A stretch of DNA of 10,350 nucleotides, taken from positions 1 to 10,350 of the forward strand of contig MU634751.1 of assembly GCA_026770595.1 (NCBI GenBank). The letters run 5' to 3'. Positions 1 to 6,280 of this stretch are shown here, piece by piece; the first letter of the stretch is position 1; each line of letters opens with the position of its first letter. Under the pieces are notes generated by a model that worked only from the letters and a program-made list of their open reading frames with translations, did no database searches and was not told where the DNA came from. The stretch comes from Ochromonadaceae sp. CCMP2298 (Eukaryota; Sar; Synurophyceae; Ochromonadales; Ochromonadaceae). Made by a program: the position numbers and the translations under genes.

Positions 1-97
1 CCTCTCCCTGCCCCTCTACCTGCGGCTGCCCCTGTGGCTGCCCCTGCCCCTGCTCTTGCGTCTGCGGCTGCTCTTGCGTCTGCGTCTGTGGCTCCTT
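1..97. repeat. Imperfect hexanucleotide low-complexity tract
   Basis: The first ~97 bases are built from irregular 6-bp units of the types CCTGCC, GGCTGC and CTTGCGTCTGCG. On the minus strand two frames stay open, one Gln/Thr/Pro/Gly-rich and one Ala-rich. The Gln-rich frame is the one reached by the proposed last splice of the transposase-like gene. The tract continues past the window edge. Confidence 0.7.
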
Positions 98-128
98 CTC
101 GCCCAGCGATGCGGAGCGCACCCTTGGG

Positions 129-176
129 TGTAGGGGTGTAGGCGTGTAGGGGTGTAGGGGTGTAGGGGTGTAGAGG
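129..176. repeat. 8-bp G-rich minisatellite, unit TGTAGGGG
   Basis: Six consecutive 8-bp units occur: four are exactly TGTAGGGG, one is TGTAGGCG and the last is TGTAGAGG, followed by degenerate copies to about 200. On the minus strand it lies inside the proposed last intron of the transposase-like gene, where it reads as a C-rich, T-poor tract before the acceptor. The G-triplets could in principle form a quadruplex. It resembles telomere-type repeats only superficially. Confidence 0.85.
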
Positions 177-869
177 GTTGTTTAGGTGTAGGTGTGTGTG
201 TGAGTATAATATTTGTGGTAAGTAGCAGTATAATTATTTTATACTATTCTACTACCCAGTATGTACATGCTGTAAATATTATAAAAATACATACCTTGGC
301 TCCATGACCGCACCTGGTTTGCTGTCTGTGTCTGTGGCTGTATACGCTGTGTTTGCATCCCAGTCATGTTCCTTGAGCTGGGGTATCACTGAAATGAGAG
401 CAGGTGCAGGTGCTGCTTGTACAGAACCGGGTGCTGGCGTGCCGGCGTTGTAAGCATTCTCTCTCGAGAGTGCACTGCTTTTACCTGTCGGCCTGCCCAC
501 CCCTCGCTTCGCACTAACCTTCACGAGACCGCTGTTGGCATTAAACAGCCCGACATAGTGCAGTACAGCAAGGTTGTGGTCACACATGTAGCCGTTGCGA
601 TGGAAGTTCTCGCAGTCGCACATGTACCACACCCTGGGTGGATCTATCAACCTGCTACGTGCCAACTGTAGAGTGAGTATCTCCACTGATTCATCCCTGT
701 ACTGGGCTGTTGTATCTGTATCAGAGACCTGCCTGATAAAGGCAAACTCTCCGTTCGCCCCAGGGGGGCCGTAGCGGCCACGGTTGATCTTCCGCGTGTC
801 TCCTCTTATCCGCCTGTGCAGGAGGGATGCTGCCGTATCTGTAACCGGTACGCCTGTAACCGGCACCAC

Positions 870-872
870 TTA
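870..872 (-). other. In-frame TAA inside the transposase-like ORF
   Basis: The segments 1073-870 and 869-295 are the same frame, separated only by this TAA, and the protein character continues across it toward the SWIM finger. Nearby GT-AG pairs that would remove it give introns of about 22 bp or lack a normal donor, so a nonsense change is the simpler reading. Confidence 0.65.
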
Positions 873-1081
873 AACCAGATGCAGGTGGTCGAGTTCTGTA
901 AACTGAACGTCTTGCGAGAACCCGCAGTTGCTCTGCAGACTGTGCAAGTACGCCTGCACGGTCGCAGTCGTCGGCGGTTTGGTCGGATCGCTGCTCGTAA
1001 TAAAGCCGATGGTGGTGCCTTGGTGGTGCACGCGTACAATGCTGGCCAAGAGACGCTGTCCCTTGGCCAGCATCTCACAGA

Positions 1082-1090
1082 GGGGGGGGG
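1082..1090 (-). other. 9-G homopolymer at a frameshift
   Basis: On the minus strand nine C residues follow the codons for GYN; with nine the frame meets TGA at once, while the downstream transposase frame resumes if one base is absent. The combined length of exon 3 minus one base also fits the phase needed at the next proposed splice junction. It could be a true slippage mutation or an assembly error. Confidence 0.7.
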
Positions 1091-2701
1091 TTATACCCTA
1101 TGAGGTCCTGCTGCGGAAGGTGACAAGGTACCACGTGCCTGGTCCGCATCGTGTAGTACCTGTCTATGCCGTCGAGGATCGTGTGTAGGAAGCCGTCAGA
1201 GTTCGGAGCTAGCCACTGGCTCAGTGTCGCACGATTGCGGTCCACCACCTCCTTGATGCCGTGGGAATTGAAGGACTCCAGCGGGTTGTCGGTCAGCGGC
1301 AAGCTTGGCGGAGCCGCTGCCAGATTCCACGTTGAGAATCGGCCAGTCAGATACGTTCTCCGAAAGTATTCGGCGAAGCCTGACTCGCCTGCAGAGGAGA
1401 GAGAGGGGGGTATAAATGTTAGCTCAACATGTATACACACATAGAAACGTTAGGTAATAGTAAAATAGTACGTACCTGCTGCGCTCCATTTAGCCAGCAT
1501 AACCGGGAACAGTGCCTCGTACTGCCCCTGTGATCTTGACACATAGAGTCTCCAGATATCTGCTAAGATACCCGTTACAGCCTTCCGATTGATAAGCTTT
1601 TTCTTGGTGTCGGCCTTCTTGATGTTCAAGACCACGTGGTAGTAGCAGTTGAGGCACACCAGCAGAGCGCCCTCCACCGTCTCACCAGCCAGCACAGCTT
1701 GAATTGCATTGTGCAACGCATCACTAGCGTCGGTCATCACTCCGGTGAGGCCGAGCCGCTCTTCTTGGCCGCAGAGCTTCTCCTTCACGGCCACCAAGGC
1801 TTGCAGCGCCATCGTGGCGTCTTCTTCGTTCTCCGTCAGAGTAGAAGAAGGAGCAGCCTCCGCCGCCGCCGCCGCCGCCTCCACAGCATCTGCACGGGAC
1901 ATCTCCGTAGCCATCAGGGCGACTATGAGCATACCCTCCCTTTTTACCTTTTCATTTTGTGCCATGGTGAATTTCCTCCTTTCATGAGTCGACATGTTTT
2001 TGTATTCCAGCTCAATGGCTGTATCCTTCGTTCTCCCAAGGGAACCGACTTCGGCGGCACGATGTTCGTTTTCCACCTTTATATAGCGATCAGCGGCCTT
2101 GGCGGATGCAGAAGTCTTAGTGGATGCAAAAGTCTTGGCGGATGCCTTGGCTTGTGGAGCAGACTTGGTGGCTTTACCGGCAGCAGTCTTGGTGAACGGA
2201 GTTGGCTTTGCTTTTTCCTCGCGAGTAGGCTTTGCCTGGTCTCCACGGGTGTCCCCAGTCGTGGAGGTGTTCGGTTCATAAACCACACTTCGCTTTCGGT
2301 CACGAGAGCCGCTGATACCACTCACAGTCGAAATGTACTTCGAGTCCCTCCCCTGCTCGTGAAGCCCCGTCCCCCTGCCCTTGGCGCGATGGAAACTGCC
2401 CCTGTAGGAATCTGCCTCGTTCATCTCTTCGAATGCCACAGCCTAGTGTGGGTGCAGGGTGGAGAAGGAAGGAGTAAAGAAAAGTGTCAGAAGTTAATCA
2501 ACGCCTGTAATATCATGCTCTTACCGCCTTGCTGGTGGTGGGCAGACTGAGCTTCTTGATGGCCTCAGCTTCTTTATCTTCGACCACCTTGTCCCTCAGC
2601 AGAGTCGTCAGAAAACCTACTGTCTTCCCGAGCAGAGACTCTCCATCTCCTTCGAGCATCTTGACCGTTCCATTGAAGACAGTATACATTTCTGAGACCA
2701 T

Positions 2702-3110
2702 CCCACTCACCCTACATACTGAAGTTACTGCAAAATTGTACCTCTTTTCAGTCCCTAGTTAGCAAATCTATTACTATTTTATGTTAGTTAGTTTTATCTA
2801 GTCTAGGACTCGACACTCTCCTCCTTCGCCCTAGTAGTGGGGGTAGGTGCCCTACCTACTCCTCCATTCTGCCTATGATTCTGCCGGTTCCCAGGTTCCC
2901 CTTGTGAGGACTTGGGAATTGTGTACGTACTCTGACGGCTAGGGGAAGAGGGAGGGTGTCGCATCCAAGTACGCCTGGCTCGGTAATCCTTACTAACTGC
3001 TACTACGACAAACAGGATATTCATTTTCATGGGGGAGTTCTGATATTAGCCCATTCGAGGGACTAGGGACCAGCATGGGATTCTGGGACCGTAACGGGCG
3101 GCAGCAGCTA
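2702..3110. other. Region between MULE relic and hAT element
   Basis: About 410 bp that holds the upstream flank of the MULE relic, one doubtful minus-strand ORF (2803-3030) and an AT-rich stretch at 2755-2800. No terminal inverted repeat for the MULE element is evident. A 12-bp match (2889-2900) to the inner hAT repeat GGGAACCTGGGA lies here in inverted orientation. Confidence 0.5.
2803..3030 (-). CDS. Small hypothetical ORF, doubtful
   Basis: A 75-codon ATG-to-TAG frame. The product starts with a short hydrophobic stretch (MKMNILFVVVAV) followed by an Arg/Pro/Ser/Gln-rich polar remainder. No domain is recognised. It lies directly upstream of the MULE relic on the same strand, so it might be a leftover 5' exon of that element, but I could not find a convincing splice that joins the two. 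It may equally be a chance frame. Confidence 0.2.
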   Translation of the reverse strand: MKMNILFVVVAVSKDYRARRTWMRHPPSSPSRQSTYTIPKSSQGEPGNRQNHRQNGGVGRAPTPTTRAKEESVES

Positions 3111-3118
3111 GTGCTGAC
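3111..3118. repeat. Left target-site duplication, GTGCTGAC
   Basis: It is directly outside the left inverted repeat and matches the right copy at 4291-4298 in 7 of 8 bases (position 7 is A here and C there). Confidence 0.7.
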
Positions 3119-3129
3119 CTGGGTAACAA
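3119..3129 (+). repeat. Left terminal inverted repeat of hAT element
   Basis: CTGGGTAACAA is the exact inverse of 4280-4290. The match extends outward by chance to AC/GT on the two sides, which makes a 13-bp inverted repeat visible; the target-duplication evidence favours the 11-bp version. Confidence 0.75.
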
Positions 3130-3145
3130 TGACGTAACGTCAGAG

Positions 3146-3192
3146 CGTCAGTCCATCTGGGTTTTAAGCCATAACGTTAGTCGGTTTTTGGA
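3146..3192 (+). repeat. Left subterminal direct repeat of hAT element
   Basis: This 47-bp segment is repeated in the same orientation at 4219-4273 with scattered mismatches; the right copy has an extra ~8-9 bp from a duplicated CATAACGT. Both copies are rich in AACGTCA/ACGT motifs. Clustered subterminal motifs are known transposase-binding sites in hAT elements, so that role is plausible here. Confidence 0.75.
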
Positions 3193-3248
3193 AAACATCA
3201 AAATCGGGAACCTGGGACCTTTTCCAGCAGGGACCTTTTTTTACCACT

Positions 3249-4171
3249 GTGAGGATTGTGAAAACTGACCAAAACCCACCAAAACCCACCAAATTTCAAG
3301 TTGGTGCCATTTGGCCGCATCGTCGCTTCAGAGCAAACCATCGACGATTTGCGGGAGTACCACTCGATTCTGCAGGCACCTCACACACGCACAGGCGCCC
3401 GAGGTGCACTCGTTTCTTCCAGAGGCGGCTGAAGGACTGCGTCAGCGACCTTGCCGGTGCAGCAGCTATGATATTTCCCTCTACTGTTTATGGACGAGAG
3501 GTGACCGATCGCCCCTTCGTACCAGCCAATGGTGACGAGTGTTTCCGCGCTATCATCAACTCGTACTACGGTGCTGAGGCAGAGAGTGCAAGACGCGTGG
3601 AGGCTTTGCTTCAGTATACGTGGTTTCGGCAGGGTAACCCAGGTTCGGCGGGCAGTCCAAGCTTTTGGAGGTCTCCAGAGGCTAGGATAGCTGGTAGGGG
3701 CTTAGAAGATGATGCACCGGACCGGTTCTGGACGCTGGCATCATCGTATGCACCCGCTCTGGCTGAGGTTGCAAGGAAATTCTGCAATGGGTACGCAGGG
3801 CAGGGATCATCTGAGCGCTGCAACAAGGACATGGCGAACATGCGGACGAAGGCACGCAACCGTCAGTCAGGAGTAGCGCGTTCCTCTCAATCAAGTCCCA
3901 CTACCGGTTCAACAATGCGAGGCTCAGGATACAGCCATTCTATAAGACGATTCAAGAGGAGCTAGCCTACATGGATGCATTGGAGGAGGAAGCTCTGTTC
4001 GAACAACAGCTGCTGGCAGAGTTCCTCGATAGGGACGGTTTAGCTATGTCTGGCGATGAATCTGTTGTTGATGACCATGAATTTACTGATTTTGTTGCAG
4101 AGGCTGCTCCTCAATACGAGGTAGGGGATTTGTCTGAGATGGAGTGGCTCGAGAAGGTCTATCAGGTGTAA
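3249..4171 (+). pseudogene. hAT transposase C-terminal fragment, frameshifted
   Basis: Recognisable protein starts near 3411 (FFQRRLKD) and ends at TAA 4169-4171. It contains the hAT C-terminal dimerisation signature: DRFWTLASSYAPALAEVA, then GQGSSERCNKDMANMRTKARNR (roughly 3718-3862), equivalent to the family's FW...ssERvFS...R pattern. At about 3862-3885 the frame must change: the match continues two bases on as LSIKSHYRFNN and runs through an acidic tail (MDALEEEALF to EKVYQV). One base has apparently been lost. The N-terminal BED-type zinc finger and the catalytic aspartates are absent, as expected for a deletion derivative. The first 50 or so codons from 3249 look non-homologous; there is no credible start, and the first in-frame ATG is at 3468. 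Confidence 0.75.
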
Positions 4172-4218
4172 TTCATTTAATATAGCAAAATTAGGGAACC
4201 TGGGAAAAATCGACAAAA

Positions 4219-4273
4219 CGTCAGTCCATGTGGGATTTAGGACATAACGTCATAACGTCAGTTGGTTTTTGGA
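4219..4273 (+). repeat. Right subterminal direct repeat of hAT element
   Basis: Counterpart of 3146-3192, starting CGTCAGTCCAT and ending GGTTTTTGGA. It holds the tandem CATAACGTCATAACGTCA. A second shared block, GGGAACCTGGGA, sits just inside each copy at 3206-3217 and 4194-4205, also in direct orientation. Confidence 0.75.
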
Positions 4274-4279
4274 TGACGT

Positions 4280-4290
4280 TTGTTACCCAG
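4280..4290 (-). repeat. Right terminal inverted repeat of hAT element
   Basis: TTGTTACCCAG is the exact inverse of 3119-3129. Confidence 0.75.
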
Positions 4291-4298
4291 GTGCTGCC
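4291..4298. repeat. Right target-site duplication, GTGCTGCC
   Basis: It is directly outside the right inverted repeat. The single mismatch to the left copy suggests the insertion is not very recent. Confidence 0.7.
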
Positions 4299-4451
4299 GG
4301 CACCGCCAAGAAAAATGCTAAATTTAAGGGCTAAATTTAAGGGCCAAGAGATTCAACAACAGTCCTTTATCAGCTCAAAGTGTCAAACTTCCTCCTAGTT
4401 GTGGCGACGTAGACACAGCGTAAGGGTGTGAAGTGTGTGCAGGTTTTGTCC
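4299..4451. promoter_or_regulatory. Upstream region of the P450 gene
   Basis: Only about 150 bp separates the hAT element from the P450 ATG, so the transposon insertion probably sits in or beside the P450 promoter. The tandem pair CTAAATTTAAGGG (4318-4330 and 4331-4343) is the only clear structure. No TATA box is evident. Confidence 0.4.
4318..4343. repeat. Tandem 13-bp repeat CTAAATTTAAGGG x2
   Basis: Two exact head-to-tail copies, each containing the AT palindrome AAATTT, lie about 110 bp before the P450 start codon. Confidence 0.8.
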
Positions 4452-5993
4452 ATGATTCTGCTTCCTTTTTTCATTGTGCAAAGCATTGTTGTGGGCCTCG
4501 CCGTGGCTCATGCGATCTTCGGCAAACGGCGCGAGCGGCATAAGAATCTACCTCCTTACTCTCCAGAGAGCATGTGGCAGAATGTTCAGGCCTCCTTGGT
4601 GCAGAAATCTTTATACCAGCTTCAGCGGGTGAGGAAATTCCTGCTCGGTGTGGACCCGAAGTCTGTGGGCTTTTCCGAGCAGGGCAGCACCTTCATACTC
4701 GCGCTCCCTTTACTAAACTACTTCATCGTCACCTCGGATATTGTTCTCGCCAGAGGAGTGCTAGGCGGCGAGAACGGTATCGCAGAGGGGGAGAAGGCGA
4801 CTGTTATGAGAGTCATGAATTTAGTAGACGCGGATCAGGATAACCTTATCTCTCACCAGACAGCGAATGCCGACATCGGAAGTGCACGGAAGGCAATAGC
4901 ACCTGCATTCTCCACCATTAATCTGACCCTCACGTGGCCCCACGTGAAGGGGGTGCTGGGAGAGCAATTCGCGAAGTTTCGGCAGACTGCGGCGAGCGGA
5001 GGCACCGTGGACTGCGCGAGCACGATGGTCCAATTCTTCCTTCGCACGCTGTCGAGAGGAGCGTTCGACATTGAGTTCACAGACGACGGCACGGAGAACG
5101 AGGGGAACATCAATGGCCTGGCGTACCTGCAAGAGTCGGATCTGTTCGTGCGCGAGGCGAACAACCAGTTGATGATCCCCTTCCGCCGGTATATGTGGTG
5201 GGACAGCGACGTGCGCCGCGCTGTCCTGGCCAACAAGCGCATGGGCGAGATGATGAGCAAGATCGTGCGCCTGCACAGACAGAAGGGCGAGAAGGACGGC
5301 AAGCACACCATCCTTGATCACGTGATGGGGCACAATTACAAGTCGGAGACGCAGCGGCTGTGCGATCTGGCCTCAGTGACAGTAGCCTCTGTTGACACCA
5401 CCGCGCACGCGCTGTGCTTCTTGTTGATAGATCTGTCGCGCAGGCCGGATGTGAAGGTCAAGCTGCTCGCTGCTTTGGAGACCGTCATGCCCGATAGGTT
5501 CGAGGCAGAGGGCGGCTCGGTCGATGCGGGCAGAGAGCTCATGTCCAAGCTCGCCTCGCTGGAGTACCTCTCCTGGTGCATCAAAGAGAGCATGCGGCTG
5601 TGGCCCGTGGGGGCGGGCGGCCCCGCACGCGACTTGACGCAAGACGTGCACCACAACGGCATGCTGCTGCCGAAAGGATCTGTCGTGTGTGTGAGCTTAT
5701 TTTCCATGTTCCGCAGCCCGTGGATAGACAGGGCGGAAGAGTTCGTACCCGAGCGGTGGGGCGCGCAGAACCCGCAGCTGGCCCGGCTGCAAAGGACCGT
5801 AATCCCCTTCAGCATGGGAAGGCGTACCTGTCTGGGGCACAACATGGCTATCTTCCAGCTGCGCGCCGTGGCAGCCCACTTCCTCCACTTCTTCGACTTC
5901 GAGCTGCAGGGGGAGCCCACGTTTGAGTTCTTCATTACTTTGAAGGTGGACGATATGCAGATGAAGATCAGGCCGCGGGAGGGTCGCTGGTGA
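4452..5993 (+). CDS. Cytochrome P450, microsomal type, intronless
   Basis: A 513-residue haem-thiolate monooxygenase, the normal length for a microsomal P450. Residues 1-23 form a hydrophobic N-terminal anchor, followed by basic KRRERHK and a proline hinge LPPYSP, so the enzyme should sit on the ER membrane facing the cytosol and take electrons from a P450 reductase. Visible motifs: C-helix region SARKAIAPAFS (~144-154), I-helix oxygen-activation site ASVDTT (~312-317), K-helix ExxR as ESMR (379-382), PERW (433-436), and haem loop FSMGRRTCLG with the axial cysteine near 460. The frame is also open 24 bases upstream to a GTG, but the first ATG is at 4452 and gives a conventional anchor; its start context is weak (T at -3). 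All signature residues are present, so an active enzyme is expected. Substrate and CYP family cannot be assigned. It has no introns, unlike its neighbours. Confidence 0.93.
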   Translation: MILLPFFIVQSIVVGLAVAHAIFGKRRERHKNLPPYSPESMWQNVQASLVQKSLYQLQRVRKFLLGVDPKSVGFSEQGSTFILALPLLNYFIVTSDIVLARGVLGGENGIAEGEKATVMRVMNLVDADQDNLISHQTANADIGSARKAIAPAFSTINLTLTWPHVKGVLGEQFAKFRQTAASGGTVDCASTMVQFFLRTLSRGAFDIEFTDDGTENEGNINGLAYLQESDLFVREANNQLMIPFRRYMWWDSDVRRAVLANKRMGEMMSKIVRLHRQKGEKDGKHTILDHVMGHNYKSETQRLCDLASVTVASVDTTAHALCFLLIDLSRRPDVKVKLLAALETVMPDRFEAEGGSVDAGRELMSKLASLEYLSWCIKESMRLWPVGAGGPARDLTQDVHHNGMLLPKGSVVCVSLFSMFRSPWIDRAEEFVPERWGAQNPQLARLQRTVIPFSMGRRTCLGHNMAIFQLRAVAAHFLHFFDFELQGEPTFEFFITLKVDDMQMKIRPREGRW

Positions 5994-6280
5994 GTGTCCA
6001 GTAGACAGGAGGCAGGAGTTACCTTTACTAGATAATGTATTTTATAGATAGTTCTTATATAAAACAAAATTTCCGGTCATATTTGGGAGTAATACTAAAT
6101 AGAGCGATACTCACAAAATAATGTGTATAAAAGTAACTCTTTAAGTTGGAAAAAAACGAGTTTGCCTTCAGAAGGAGGTAGACATAACTAATCTAATCGG
6201 TATTTAAATCGAGCCAGTCCGCAATCGGTATTGAAATCGGTATTTAAAAGCGTAGCTCCTCAGCCCTCCAGTGCCAGTAA
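5994..6280. other. Convergent spacer between P450 and histidine kinase
   Basis: An AT-rich 287-bp stretch that must contain both 3' UTRs and polyadenylation signals. AT-rich sequence at 6040-6075 follows the P450 stop. Three copies of AATCGGTATTKAAA lie at its kinase-proximal end. No gene is seen. Confidence 0.6.
6195..6248. repeat. Three copies of AATCGGTATTKAAA
   Basis: Copies are at 6195-6208, 6223-6236 and 6235-6248; the first and third are identical, and the last two overlap by two bases. They fall just beyond the stop codon of the kinase gene, in its likely 3' UTR. Confidence 0.75.

Larger units (their letters stand above)
1..2701 (-). pseudogene. Mutator-like (MULE) transposase relic with SWIM zinc finger, spliced, broken in two places
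   Basis: Proposed exons are 2701-2525, 2442-1476, 1388-295 and 122-1 (continuing past the edge); introns 2443-2524 and 1389-1475 have good GT-AG ends and join frames exactly, and the last (123-294) is tentative. ATG 2701-2699 has a purine at -3 and G at +4. Exon 1 is helical. Exon 2 begins with a ~120-residue Lys/Ala/Thr-rich linker, an Ala run (GCC repeat near 1860-1880), then a MULE core block: TDASDALHNAI with the aspartate near residue 297, followed by CLNCYYH (second-strand DDE plus C/H signature). Exon 3 carries NPLESFN and a SWIM finger CxCx(n)CxH at 576-620, then a GRP motif. The reading frame is broken by one extra base at the G9 run (1082-1090) and by an in-frame TAA (870-872). The usual first catalytic aspartate region is not recognisable. 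MULE affiliation is inference from motif order; no terminal inverted repeats were found. Confidence 0.75.
3119..4290 (+). mobile_element. Small hAT-family transposon with intact ends
   Basis: The 1172-bp element begins CTGGGTAACAA (3119-3129) and ends with its exact inverse (4280-4290). It is flanked by GTGCTGAC (3111-3118) and GTGCTGCC (4291-4298), an 8-bp duplication matching at 7 of 8 positions; 8 bp is the length made by hAT transposases, and the left copy fits the known hAT target preference nTnnnnAn. Inside lies a C-terminal hAT transposase fragment. There is no room for a full transposase (usually 600 residues or more), so this is an internally deleted copy that could only be moved by a transposase encoded elsewhere. 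One odd point is the second terminal base: T rather than the A common in hAT termini. Confidence 0.8.

Noticed and set aside
129-200. Telomere or subtelomere array
   Set aside because: Only six units are present, they are flanked by gene-like sequence, and the unit does not match a common telomere repeat.
270-294. Acceptor TTTACAG just after donor 294 as an intron end
   Set aside because: It would make a 25-bp intron; the acceptor near 123 gives a normal length and keeps an open frame.
848-872. Tiny GT-AG intron that would remove the in-frame TAA
   Set aside because: The length would be about 22 bp, and the donor does not resemble the others in the window.
1636-2550. Long plus-strand open frame of about 300 codons
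   Set aside because: It is antisense to the spliced transposase exons, crosses an intron, and shows Ser/Arg/Leu-rich shadow composition.
3113-4296. 13-bp inverted repeats ACCTGGGTAACAA with 4-bp GCTG target duplication
   Set aside because: The reading with 11-bp ends and an 8-bp duplication (7/8 match) is more consistent with the hAT protein and its known target preference.
4821-5333. Overlapping minus-strand open frames across the P450
   Set aside because: They are antisense shadows of a GC-rich coding region whose plus frame carries every P450 motif.
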